From: Rhypophila decipiens
Lineage: Eukaryota > Ascomycota > Sordariomycetes > Sordariales > Naviculisporaceae
Length of the DNA stretch: 64,000 bases
Assembly: GCA_033297075.1 (NCBI GenBank)
Contig: MU858220.1
Coordinates: 1 to 64,000 of the forward strand
Direction of reading: 5' to 3'
In this document: in pieces, positions 34,254 through 45,800 of the stretch
Layout: each line of letters begins with the position of its first letter
How positions within the stretch are numbered: position 1 is the stretch's first letter
Translations under genes and position numbers: made by a program
The notes under the pieces: generated by a model
Seen by the model: only the letters and a program-made list of their open reading frames with translations
What the model was told of the DNA's origin: nothing
The model's database searches: none

Positions 34254-35150
34254 TTACCTTGCATGTCTCTTCATATGCCGGGCGAGATTGTCCGCACGCC
34301 CGGAATAGTCGCAGTGAGGACACCGCGCTCGCTCAGACTTGGTCTTGGTCCGGGCCGCGTAGTCTGGGTGCCGTGCCCATAGATGTCTTGAGAGTGCGCG
34401 GTTGTCTATATGCGGTTTGTTACACAATACACAACAATACGAGTTGCCGCTGCTGCTGCCGTCTTGCCGAGGTGAAGTAGGACTGGCCCGTCGTTGCCTT
34501 TGACGCGACGGCTTTGTGGACAGACAGAGTGTGGGTTGAGTCTGCGAAGGGGTCTCGGCGGTTTGTGGGACGTAGAATGCGGGGGACATATTCGTTGCAG
34601 GAGAGCAGGAGCCGGACGACGTTGAGTAGGAGGTATCAAACGCACTCCATGCACTTTCGGCCGGGCAAAACGCATCGGGAACGCTAAGTCCGAGCCCGAA
34701 GTCCGGCGTCCCATAGAGCGCACCTGACCCGTCAGAACCATGGAAAAGCTCGGGAGAGTAGTTCATAAACCCCGTCGCCTCTCCCATGTCGATCTGGGGG
34801 TTGGCGAAGTATGCCTGCAGCTCCAGTTCCAGAGCGGCATCGAATCCGCCCTCCATGGGCAACTCATTGCTGGACCAGCCCATCGTTGCGTCACTGGCCG
34901 TGATTCCTGGAAAAGAACCCACTGCAGACATCATTGTTGCATCTTGGCCCCACGAGGTTGGGGGAAGGAACGTAGCCGAGGCGTCTGGCATGGTTAAATG
35001 GTCGGGGGTCTGGTAAAAGTTCGGTGATTGTGCGGGTGGGGAGCGAGATGAGCCTTTGGGGATTCTGACCTGAACCCAGATCAGGTCCCCTTGGTCATCT
35101 GTCCCATGGTCAGGGGAGAGGGGGGCCCCGTGGGAAAATGTGGGCGACAT
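34254..35150 (-). CDS. C2H2 zinc-finger transcription factor
   Basis: A single exon of 298 residues. The N-terminal 200 residues are rich in Ser, Pro, Thr and aromatic residues, with acidic patches that could serve as an activation domain. A basic linker KPSRQRQRRASP precedes two C-terminal fingers. The first is CCVLCNKPHIDNRALSRHLWARH and extends over an unusually long span; the second is CPHCDYSGRADNLARHMKRH and is classical. The protein ends four residues later. It lies 3 kb from the hydrolase-PKS pair, so it is a candidate pathway-specific regulator, although C2H2 factors are also common outside clusters. Confidence 0.85.
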   Translation of the reverse strand: MSPTFSHGAPLSPDHGTDDQGDLIWVQVRIPKGSSRSPPAQSPNFYQTPDHLTMPDASATFLPPTSWGQDATMMSAVGSFPGITASDATMGWSSNELPMEGGFDAALELELQAYFANPQIDMGEATGFMNYSPELFHGSDGSGALYGTPDFGLGLSVPDAFCPAESAWSAFDTSYSTSSGSCSPATNMSPAFYVPQTAETPSQTQPTLCLSTKPSRQRQRRASPTSPRQDGSSSGNSYCCVLCNKPHIDNRALSRHLWARHPDYAARTKTKSERARCPHCDYSGRADNLARHMKRHAR

Positions 35151-35428
35151 GGTGGTGATATGGTTGGGGGGATTGTTGGGAGTGGTTTCGGTTCAGCGGT
35201 GGGCTGTGCCCGTTGTCGAGCTTGTTGAGCAGTTTGTTTGGTGATTTGCTTGTCCTGAGACAGCAGATGGTAATTGCGAGCTTGATGGGGATCAGTTTAA
35301 CGACGTGGTCCAGGTCCCACACATCTTCCTCTTTTTCTTTTCTCCTTTTTTTGTGCTCAGCAATCGTTCGCAAAGGACCATGGCAATCTCAGACGTGAGT
35401 CCTGCTCGAGTCTGGCCCACCACCAAAA

Positions 35429-36490
35429 TCATTGGACTGTCAAAAGGCGAGGCGCTCGTATCGAACAGCTGGATGACTGAAGAGGAAACAGATAGCCATC
35501 AGTGGCGCTGCAACTTGTGCTCTTGTCGTCGATGGCTGGCTCTCGGCCTCGACGACTCCAAAATGGTTGGGTCCCAAGAATAAACACAAGCCGTAAGATT
35601 GTGTCCGTTGGAAGCCGCCCGTCGACCAGAGTTGGAGTTTTGACAAGTGTCGTCAAGATGGCGAGGGATATCATGATGCCTAGGCACCACAGGTCGATCT
35701 TCTCCCATGACTCGTGAATCTTGCCCTTGACGTTGTTGATCTTGACATTGTCGATGGTACGTGTGTGAGACTAGTGGGAGGTTAGTTATAACAGCACGGG
35801 CGAGGTATATCAATCCGGAAAATGAAAACCTACCTTCAGATCTTTCTGAAGGACGTAGTGATCCTGTATCTTTGATAGTTCCTCTGGATCCCGCTTCATC
35901 GGAAGATAAACACAAGCAAGCTTGTCTGCCCCCCAAAGGTTTTCCGAGTTGTCTATCAATCCGCAATGACCGTGACCGTTGCTGTAGCCAGCACCAGTCG
36001 CAGAACCATCGTGGGTGGTAAGGTTTTGCCGTCGCCCGTCGAGGGAACGGTGCTCCTTTCGCTGGTCCATAAACCTGGATGAGGAACATGCAGTGTCGAG
36101 TGACGTTGAAGAGCATGGAGTTTCGAAGTAGTCGATATCATCGACCAGCGGTTTCAGGGCCGCAAGGGATCGTTGTAGACTAACTTGTAGCCTGGCGGTC
36201 CATGAGGAATCCTGGTCATCGATGACAAACACCATATCGCGCAGGCTACGTTTCTCGAATCTGTTCTTGAAGTTGACCAAAGTGCATTCTCGGACAGTCT
36301 TGGAAGCAGGGGAGGGCATGTCCATGGACTCGCCGCTCGGGCTGGCCTGTGTGGTGGAGATGTTGTCGCCGTTATACATTGGATATCGGATGCGAGATAT
36401 CTCAGGTTGAATCCATTCCCCGATATCTTCGAAAGAGTCCGGAGGACAAGAACGGTGTTCGCCAATGACGATCATCGGATCCACATGCAT
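35429..36490 (-). CDS. unrecognised protein, two-exon model
   Basis: The first exon (36490-35834) encodes 219 residues from MHVDPMIVIGEHRSC, including a stretch SLRDMVFVIDDQDSSWTARL and ending LSKIQDHYVLQKDLK before GTAGGT. The acceptor is unsettled. The best-looking site (AG at 35770-35769, next to ACTAAC) leads to a Gln/His-rich tail stopping at 35499. A site 20 bases further in leads instead to KGKIHESWEKIDLWCLGIMI and two hydrophobic segments, stopping at 35429. The second tail looks more protein-like. No domain is recognised. The frame also runs 5' of the ATG with a hydrophobic stretch, so the start may be further upstream. Confidence 0.4.
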
Positions 36491-36832
36491 CTTGGAAATC
36501 CGGGGGACGGCCCGTACGAGGATGGCTTGGCGCGCAGGTTGTAGAAAGGGTGGTGGTAAACAAAATGAAAATGACAACAAAGTAGTTATTGATCCTGAAA
36601 GCAAAATCACGACAAAGACGTTGACGACTTGGCTTAGTGCATCGTGAAATACCTCAGGAGTTGAATTGTGCTGTGAGGAAGAAAGAGAAAAAAAGGAAGG
36701 TTCATGACAAGGAACCAGTTCCCTTAAATGACGGGATGACTGATTTTCGGTGGAGACTGGATTGGAGGCAGCCAGCAGCCCCTAAATCGCGTGTCACGGC
36801 ATTGGCTTGCAGTGCCGGGATATATGGGGGGG
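36491..36832. other. intergenic region left of a foldback element
   Basis: I see no gene or signal in this stretch, which ends at the inverted-repeat element starting at 36833. Confidence 0.45.
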
Positions 36833-37020
36833 CCTGCTCGCCACCGCTAGAACCACCGTCTCCCTGGCTAAAACCACTGTCTTGGCCTTTAATTCTAGGC
36901 ATTTACTCAAGCTAGTCAAGGCACTCATTCTAGCCAGCCTAGGCCTTTATTCTAGTCTAGTTAAGGCAAAAGACTGTGGTTTTAGCCAGGCAGACGGTGG
37001 TTCCAGCGGTCGCTTGCAGG
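36833..37020. mobile_element. foldback (MITE-like) element, 188 bp
   Basis: Two arms of about 60 bases are inverted copies of each other. The left arm contains ACCGCTAGAACCACCGTC and CTGGCTAAAACCAC; the right arm contains GTGGTTTTAGCCAG and GACGGTGGTTCCAGCGGT. Only a few mismatches separate them, and CCTGC at the left edge pairs with GCAGG at the right edge. The centre repeats TTCTAG/CTAGTC motifs. The transcript or single strand would fold into a long hairpin. No clear target-site duplication is visible, so assignment to a transposon class is open. It differs in sequence from the element at 9426. Confidence 0.7.
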
Positions 37021-37188
37021 ATCCCCTGTGGATATCGGCGAGTTTCTGGCCAATCAAAGGAAGGTCATTTTGAGGACGGCATGTCGCTTATTCTGTCCTC
37101 AATTGTGGCAGTGTAACTCTATCCCGGTCCCTGTTTCCCAGCTCTGACCGCTGCATATGCGTGTAAAAATGGGGTGTGAAATTCTTCT

Positions 37189-37236
37189 GTCAGTATTCTG
37201 AATGAACAGTATTCTGAATGAACAGTATTCTGAATT
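37189..37236 (+). repeat. three tandem copies of a 16-base unit
   Basis: The unit AACAGTATTCTGAATG occurs three times in a row. The first copy begins GTCAG instead of AACAG, and the last copy ends in AATT. Confidence 0.85.
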
Positions 37237-37604
37237 AACACTAAGAAGAGTCTCGACGACCCGTGTGAGGTTGTTAAGAAGAAATGACGGTGAAAAGTTT
37301 GTCCAGACCCCAGCCACAGTGTTTTTCACGGGATGTACCTCCCGCCCCACCCACGCCAACTAACCTTCCCCAGCCAATCACAACCCACCACCACATCCCT
37401 CCAAACACTAATGTAGTTTCGCCAGCAAGAGCTACGGCTCGAATTTTATTGACCATTGCTGTCATCGCCAATTTTCTTTATATAGAATTCACTCACTTCT
37501 CCTTGGAATTCTTGGAGAAGTTAGTCAAAGACGAAACAGTAAAAGAGACTCTGGATGCATCTTCAGACTCGGGGAGTCGGGGACATCCTCTTTGGACTTG
37601 ATAC

Positions 37605-37921
37605 CTATTACTGTCACGCTCGTCTTCCTTATCATCATCGTACTCATCGATGGAGCGCATATCGTCATCTTCTGCTTCTTCTTTGTCATTATCGATATCA
37701 ATATATATATTATCATTAAGTTAGAAATTGTCGTTCTCGTCATTTTCTCTTGGATCATAAAACATGTCTGATCCATTGTGGACGATGATATTACATGGTG
37801 GTAATATTCTGTCGGTACCAAAGATTGTGAATTTATGATTGTTGTACGGGGCAATAATCTTGATGACTTTACCAGAATGGAATCCGTGTGGGCGGAAGAG
37901 AACTCCTCACAAGACAACTAT
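37605..37921 (-). pseudogene. possible relic of a coding sequence
   Basis: On the minus strand a frame bounded by stops encodes a protein-like segment with HGFHSGKVIKIIAPYNNH and PPCNIIVHNGSDMFYDPREN, followed by TAA near 37727. The same frame then continues with an acidic Asp/Glu-rich tail. There is no start codon and no splice site to link it to a neighbour. It may be the decayed end of a lost gene. No family is recognised, and a chance frame cannot be excluded. Confidence 0.25.
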
Positions 37922-37973
37922 CCATAAGGGCACCCATACTCCTCTGTGCAGCTCTTTCTCACGGCCCTAGAGC

Positions 37974-39091
37974 TCACATCCAGTGTTTATCAACAAAGGC
38001 CTGTATGCCATCCTTCACCCACGGTTCCGATATACCCATGTTTACATCGAACAAGTGATCCCCAGCCGGAACATCTATGCGAATCGGCAAGTCGGGTAGG
38101 ACCGTTTTCACCGTACTGACAAACTTGGTCGAACATGTTAAAGGGATCTGAGTGATTATTGATTTCGTCAGTTAGTGGTTCATTGCATCGATGTCACGGA
38201 AATAAAGGCAGTACATACCATGGTATCACCCTCAGAATGCACCACCCACATAGGCGGCGTCGAATCTTTGCCTTCTTCACGCCTTACTGTGACGCCCTCC
38301 AAAGCAGCCTTCATATCCCAACCTTTCCCGCCGTCAAAGAACCTAGGCATGTGTCCTTGTTGCGCCACGCACAACACCAACCTCCACATTTCAGCCGAGG
38401 GCTCGCATCCTGTCCTGATTACGCCCGGCTGGATAGCCTTGATGTAATTTCGCACCGTCATCTCTGCCTCGCGTGGAGGCGGTGGTCTGACTCCCATAAA
38501 CATCCTCGGCCTTGGGATCCTCAATGATGGGTCACTGATGTCAAGCGGGGCAGAGACGCTTATCACCAGCTGGATCTTGACCTCTTTTCCTTTCTCGTCT
38601 CTGTTTTGGTCCAGAAAGGCCGGCAGACTAATCCCTGAATGCGCAGCCAAAACCCCACCAGCACTGCAGCCCACACAAATCACTCTGCTCAAATCGGGCA
38701 CCAGATTTTTGACCCGAGGCAGCTCAGCAGCAAGGACAGCAGAAAAGTCATGCCTCAACCACCTCCAAAAGTGTGCAACATCGTCGAGTATATCATCTCC
38801 TTTTGCTTCTGGGAGGAGACGATAATCGGGCGAAATAACAATAGCGTTCCGAGAAAGGGCCAGCTCCAAGAACCACTTGGCAAACCACGGCTCGTACATC
38901 CTGTGGCCGACGATGAAGGCGCCTCCGTGCCAGTGGACCATGACTGGGACCGAGACTGGTGCCGGTTTGGATTGGCCATCATATGATATGAGGGTGTTGG
39001 GGACAAGGATGGTGGTCTCGAGGTTGATGTTACTTGGCGAGAAGATACGGTAGGCGACGTCGAGTCGAGTGAATAGGTCGAAGCGAGACAT
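37974..39091 (-). CDS. alpha/beta hydrolase of the HSL family
   Basis: Two exons (39091-38219 and 38147-37974) give 348 residues. The motif WHGGAFIVG is the HGG oxyanion hole of the hormone-sensitive-lipase group (alpha/beta hydrolase-3). CVGCSAGGVLAAH carries the nucleophile Ser in GxSxG. The acid residue is probably in HSEGDTM, just before the intron. The catalytic His is in PAGDHLFDVNMG, encoded by the second exon, so the intron is needed for a complete triad. There is no signal peptide, so it is probably cytosolic. It lies directly downstream of the HR-PKS on the same strand, 725 bases from its stop. Since the PKS lacks a thioesterase, a role in releasing or hydrolysing the polyketide, or removing an acyl group, is plausible. 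Confidence 0.88.
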
Positions 39092-39816
39092 TTTGGCCGC
39101 TTATCTTGGCCGTGGGTCGTTGGGCAGCTGGGGCAAGCAGAAGACGATTAATAGGACCACAATGAAGAGCAATGTGGCCAAGAAGCGTGACTGCAAGAAG
39201 AGAGAGACCGGTTGGAGATGATGGCGGGACGAGTCGAGGTATTTATCCCTCTTTCAGAGTACTAGCTGGGAAGATATGTGGGGACAGTTTGAGAGACTGG
39301 GTCGACATGGTGGGCAAGCATATAAAAACGGGGAAGTAGCAGCCGGGTCCGGACCACACCGGGAAGGCGGATCGTGGAACCCGGACAGACCCGGTAAGCA
39401 TTAGGTATGGCATTGCTCGTTTCATCCCATCTTACTAACATGACAGAATACAGGAGGGAGCCAAAAACTGCACAAAGAATAAAATTAGAGGCTTGGTTCT
39501 CGGTCTTCGTGTGGGTATCACGCCATTGCTTCATAACCCGAGGCTATGAGGCGTCAAGGGCAGGGTTCATCACTATAGACAATATGCATTGCTTCCCTTG
39601 AATGCTTTATATACAGACAATCAGAAACGAAAGAAATCCCACAAACCCAAGTTTACCATCAAGATACACGGAGAAACGAAAAATTTCTCAAATGCGAAGA
39701 AATCAGATCGCCGCCAGGCCATGCAATGCAAATCGCAACCATACCTCTACTGGTACCCGGGTCTAGTCATGCAACATGTCTTCGCATTTCCCGGTAATGA
39801 CCCGGAAAGCTGTCTT
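39092..39816. promoter_or_regulatory. region between PKS stop and hydrolase start
   Basis: 725 bases contain the 3' flank of the PKS gene and the promoter of the hydrolase gene. I see no other gene. Confidence 0.45.
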
Positions 39817-42800
39817 CTACTTTCCAACCAGAAAGCGGGCCTTCAACCTTGCCACGGCCAAATCACCCAATCGCCGCATGCTTCCGCCATTCATCAGCTC
39901 CAACACCGACACTTCAATCCCCAAATTCTGCTTCCACCAGTTCCTCAGCTCAATAGCAACAAGCGAATCCACACCCGCCTCCGAGAGTGTCAGCCCCACA
40001 TCAAGCGGCGCCTCGCCGTCTTCGTCCTCGCGGCGCATCAAAAATGTCGACACTCGATTGCGAATCTCTCCCGCCAAAAAGTCTGCAGCCGTGGTTGTCT
40101 CGAGCTGGTTTGGTTCAGAGCGAACGGACATCAAAAAGGTCTTGATACCACCGTTTCCATTCTGCCCGGACCCGTCGGACGAGTTCGCATCGTTGGTTTT
40201 TTCAATGTTGCGATAGATGGCCCATCGGGGATCTCGCTTCCAGATGATGGCGTTCTCGGGGTGCATTATGGGAAGTCGGCACTCCAGTGCCTGAGTGACT
40301 TGGCTGGGGTTGGTGTAGCCTGCATACCTCTCCTTGTCCCTTGATTTCTCTATCGCTGACCAACTGTGCAGCGACGACCTGGCAATCGACAGTTGCAGGC
40401 TGTCCAGGAACGCCTGCTCAGTAATCAGCTTTCCTGCGCTGGCCAGCATATTCTCCTTTGCAGTAGGAGTGCGGCTGATGTACCCGACCTCGTCAACTGC
40501 ACCAATGTCGATGACAGAGGCCGGCAGGTTTCTGGCCCGACGGTACTGGACAAAGGCGTCCATAAACGTATTCGATGCGGCGTAGTTGGCCTGTCCATAA
40601 TTGCCAACAATGCCGCAGACAGAGGAGAAGAGAAGAAAGAAATCAAGGTGTTTGCCGTTGTCTGGCAGCAGGTTGTGAAGGTTCCAGGTTCCCTCCACAC
40701 GCGGCTTGATGACAGCCTGGTAGGTTTCGAGGTCCATGTCGATGGTGCCCATGTCGCGCAGAATCATGGCCATCTGCATGACTCCTGCGATGGGACGGGG
40801 ACAAGACTCGATGGTCCGCTTGACTACATCTGGATCTGAGACGTCGCCCGACCAGGTCTGGACGGCACATCCGGATTGTTTGAGCTCGCTGATGAAGAGT
40901 CTGTCGTCGTCGGATTTGCCAGCCGACCTGGACAGGAAGGTGAGATGCCTTGCTCCGTGATCAACCATCCAAGTCGCGATTGCTTGACCAAGACCTCCCA
41001 TGCCTCCAACAAGGAGGTAGGCTTTGTCGCTTTGGAAGGACGGCTTCGGCATGGCGCGAGTCCACCGAAGCACCGTGTCAGAATTCTTGCCATCGTTTTC
41101 TGTGACATCTGTGTCGTCGGGGAAGGTGATGACAATCTTGCCCATGTGCTGACCTTGCTGCATGAACCTAAAGGCATCCTGGATCTGGGTTGCCGGGAAC
41201 AAGGTCACAGGTCGGATAGGCTGGACGTGGCCCTCGAGATACAGCTGGTTCACCCAGCGCAAGAGTCTTCCCACCTCGGGGACATCGTTGAGCGCATACC
41301 GCCAGAGGTCCACGCCGATGAATGTCCTGTTGTCCTCGAATTTGTCCATGGCCAGGAAACCTCGACCAATCATGTCTCGTTTGCCGATCTCGAGCATAAC
41401 ACCATGTGAGGCCAGGCAGTCCCACGTAGCATGCAGCAGCTCCCCAGAGGTCGAGTTCAATGCCACATCCACGCCAACGCCATCGGTGGCTTCCAGCAAG
41501 TCATCGCGGAAGCTCGTGTCGCGCGAATGGAAGATGTGGTCCCGGGGGATCCCCATCTCGTCGGCCAGGAATGCCACCTTTTCCTCTGTTCCAGCCGTGC
41601 AGTAAACCTCGGCACCAATCCATCTAGCCAGATGAATCGCCGCGATGCCAATACCGCCAGCGGCAGCATGGATCAGAATCGACTGCCCGCTCCTCAGCTT
41701 GGCTCGGTCAACCAAACCCATGAGCAAGGTGCAATAGACACCGGGCAGGGTGGCAGCATCGGCAAAACTCAATCCCTCATCAATCCTGATTGCAAACTCT
41801 GCCGGACGCTGGATCTGAGTCGCCAGATTGGGATTGGTCCCCAGAGTCATGACCCTGTCGCCAACTCTGAGATGCGAAACTTTGGCACCCACCTTGGTGA
41901 CAAGGCCAGCTCCCTCCAATCCCAACGGATAGACATCATCAGCCGAAAACGCATTCCTCGACAAGACACCAACAGCAATGAGGATATCCCTAAAGTTCAT
42001 TCCCACAGCCTTGATTTCGATCTGGACATGGTCCTCTGGCAGAGGAGGCAACGACTGTCCGCTCCAGTACAGAGACTGAAGCAATCCCTGCTTGCCGATT
42101 TCGAGGGCTTTGGTATCGGGCGGTCCCATGGAATTGGCAGTCTCCTTCAGGGCCTCGGGGACAGAGCTCCAGTGAAACCTGCCGACATGCACGAGGCCAT
42201 CATGCAAGGCAAACTCGAGGTCCGGGGCCAAGTCGCCTTCCTCGTCCTTGGTGGTCTGGACTCGTGCCAGAACGTCAACAATTGCGCTGGCAGCATTGTC
42301 GGAATCCCACTCCTCCAGCTCTAGAGTCGCCAAGGGCGGGTCTTGCTCGGATCGAATTGTCCTGACCACTCCAAGCACCAGTCCAGCATGAGGATCCTTG
42401 GCGTCGATCTGCACAGGTGGTGTGAGCCACACTGTCGAAGCCATCTGCAACGACTGGACAGTCTCCAAGAACAGTCTCCAGTCCTTCTCACTGGCATTGT
42501 GCAGTAAAGGTCCTTGAGCCGAATCATATCCCAGATCCACAAACGAGATCAAGTCCTGGTCAGCCGGCGGCATGACCTCATCGCCCCAGATGTACCTCTC
42601 GACCTCGTGTCCCCTTTTCCTCAGCCTGCTCTCCACCTTGTCCACAATCTTCATTTCCTGACCTCGTCTCAGAAGCAACGAGACCTTCAACGGAACCGCA
42701 ATCGTCTCGAAACCATGCGGCCGGACCACCATGTTCGCGTTGATATGATGCCCTCGTGCATTGTCAAAGGCCACGCTCTCGACTCCTGCCCAGCCGGCGT

Positions 42801-45800
42801 TCTTGAGTCTTCTATCCCACTCTTCCACCTCGACGTAAGGCTTATCCACACGCCCATCAGCTCCACCCAGCCACCAACCAGAAAACAAGCCCATGATATA
42901 CACCATTCCCTGCGTGACAGGACTGAGCTCCTGCAAGAACATGCGTCCCCGGGTCGGGTGCACCAGCTTGCAAACATGCTCCAGCGTGACTCGGAGATCT
43001 GGCGTGGCATGCAAAACGTTGCTCGCGATGATGAGATCATAAGACCCTTCTTCAAAGCCCTGCGTCAAAGGGTCGGAAGAGATATCGAGAACCTTGTACT
43101 CGACCCCTTCGTAGTCGGCGAAGCGGTTCTGTGCGGCTGGGAAGAAGCCCGAGGACACGTCGGTGAATGTGTAGGACTGATATAGCCTCTCTTTGACTCC
43201 CCCGCTGTTGGAGCACAGAAGAGGCAGGATCCGAGAAGTCAAACCGCCTGTGCCCGCCCCAATCTCCAGAATGCGCATCTGAGGCTGTGCATGGCCGAGG
43301 AGGGTGAAAAAGTCGGTATAATCCCAGATGGCGTTCATCCAGTCGTAGATTCCGGCTAGGGTGTTGTCATGAATCAGCAGGTCGAGGAAGTCGGCTTCGC
43401 CCGTGAAGACAGCCGGGAGGTTGACAAAAGTGCGGTGGATCGCTGTGGCAATTTTCCCGACTCCGGAGGAAATGCATGCTTCAAGCACAGAAGAGATTCT
43501 CTCTTGGCGGGTGGAGGAGTCGAGATGGACGAGGGATCTGGCGGCGGGGACGAGGGGGTACGCTTCTGACTCTGAGAGCGACATGATGCGTTCCACTTGG
43601 CGAGAAAGCCAGTTGCGGTAGGTGAGGAAATGGGGCTGGGTGATTTTCTCGAGAGGGATCGCATCGACCAGTGGGAGAGACTCCAAAGCGCAGAGAACGA
43701 ATAATTCCTCCGAGAGGGAGAGGTGCGGTGTGATGTCGTATTTGGGACGGGTCAGGGTTGCCGTGTTGGGGAGGAAGTTTATGTCTGGTTTCCAGTGGAG
43801 TTGGAGCGACATTTGGGTTGCTTGCTCTGGGAGGTCCATGTCTTTTGATGTCGCTGAATCAGGCGAGTCTGGTGACGACATGGATTCGATGGGCGTTGCC
43901 TTGAAGCCTGTGAGGAAGTAAACAAGCTCGTCATGAATGACACCGAATGACTCGCCCACTACCCCCAGTCCAGGCCGTCCGGTCGAGTTGGTCTTGATCT
44001 GGATGGTCCGGGCAACATCATCATGAGCAGAGCTGCTGCCAGGATCCCCAATGTACCACTCCTGGATAAATGTTGGCAAGGCAAGCTGGGTGAACTTGCG
44101 GTACTGTCCTTGCACGGAAGCCACGGTCCAGGATTGAAGTATCAAATCAAGAGTCGAAGGATGTAGTGCATAAGCACTCTCTGACTGCTCTCCTGTGTTA
44201 TCGACGATCTTGGCAATCATGGACGTGTTGCTTGTATCAGCACCACTGCTGCTCTTCCCGGTGGCATGGTTGATCACATCGGAGGAAATGTCTCGCAGTC
44301 CGGTAAATCGTGGCCCGTAGTTCAGACCGATACGAGACATGGTCGTGTACCATCGCTGCGAAGACACGCGGCGGGGAAGAGATGTCGGTGGCGGCTTGCG
44401 AGTCTGATATGGGCGTCGTTTGAAGTTGCTTCCAGAGCGGACAAGGCCTGTGCAGTGTTTGTTCCACACCCCCTGGGCAGCGCTCCCAATCTTGGTGTTG
44501 CTCACGTCGTTGCTGCTGGGCTTGTACGACACGATGTTGAACTCGTACCACTCTGTGCTGTCGAGACTGGCTGTTATCCGCTGGGGCTTGAGCGTCGTGA
44601 TGATCTCGGCGGGTGTCTCGTCGTTGAGGACCAGGGCCTGGTGGAGTGTGACTTCTTTGACTGTGTAGTCCCTTTTCAACGTGGCCAACTGGTCGGGCTG
44701 CTGGACTTTCTCGCAGAGGAGCTGAAAGACTGCCTCTCCTGCCATGGCGACGTAGCCTGTTCCTGGGAAGATGATGTCGTTGCCTACCATGTGGTCTCGT
44801 AACCAGGGGACGTCGGCAACAAGAAGCTCGCTGTTTCGCCAGGTCGGGGACAGATCCGAACCGTCGATGGCGCGGACACCGAGGAGGTCATGAGGCAAGT
44901 GTTGACGGAACCGCCAGTTTTGGATAGGCCGGGTCGTGTGCCAATGGGAGACAGCGGGATCATGATGCCAGGGGTATGTGGGCAAGTCAGGAACAACCTG
45001 CGAGGATGGCGAAATAGGCCATTGGATCGGATAGCCCAGAGTAAAGAGCTGCCCTATAGCTGAGAGGAATGACTCGGTATCGTTTCTGTCACGGGACAAG
45101 GTACCGACGTATTGTTGCTGATGCGCCGAAACCTCTTGGTAGATCTGGCGGAGAGGTCCGCGAAGGGTCGAGTGAGGGCCGACTTCGAGGTGCATCATGG
45201 GCGCGCGAGAGAACTTGAGCAGAGACTGGACGGCAGAGTGGAACAGGACTGGGCTCTCGAGGTTTTGTTGCCAGTACCGGGCACCAAAATCGGCAGCGTC
45301 GGTGAGAATCCTGCCTCCGTGCACGCTCGAGTAGAATGGGACCGTCGGGGCTTGGGCGGGCTGGAGGTGTGTTGAGATGAGGTCGTGGTATTGATCTCCT
45401 ACGAGGCGCATGTGGTCTGTTTAGGGGTCAGTATTGTTGATCACTTTTCGGGAAAGAGTAAACAAGCTCACCAGAGTGATAGGCCATCTCAACCTTCAAT
45501 TTCCGCACAAGGACGCCCTCGTGCCGTTCCCCGATTCGAGCTATCACAGCCTCGAGCTCACCCAGGTCGCCGCTGAGCGTGACGCTCTGCCCACTGTTCT
45601 CGCACGCAATCGTAACCTTTCCACCCGTCGAGCTCTCTGCCAAAAATGGCTGGACAGTAAGTTTTCCCAGTCCCACAGCAGCCATTCCTCCCTTGGGTCT
45701 GTCGATATCACAAGTTGAATAGTGTTTGCAGACCCAACCTCGATAGAAGGCCGCAATGATGGCATCCCTCTTTGTAAGCGAGCCAGCTGCATACGCAGCA

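Noticed and set aside
41431..42324. A 297-codon plus-strand open frame inside the PKS region
   Set aside because: It is antisense to the ER and methyltransferase part of the PKS, shows no domain, and reflects the codon bias of the real gene.
44266..44802. A 178-codon plus-strand frame opposite the PKS dehydratase domain
   Set aside because: It is a shadow of the minus-strand PKS exon, with no independent evidence.
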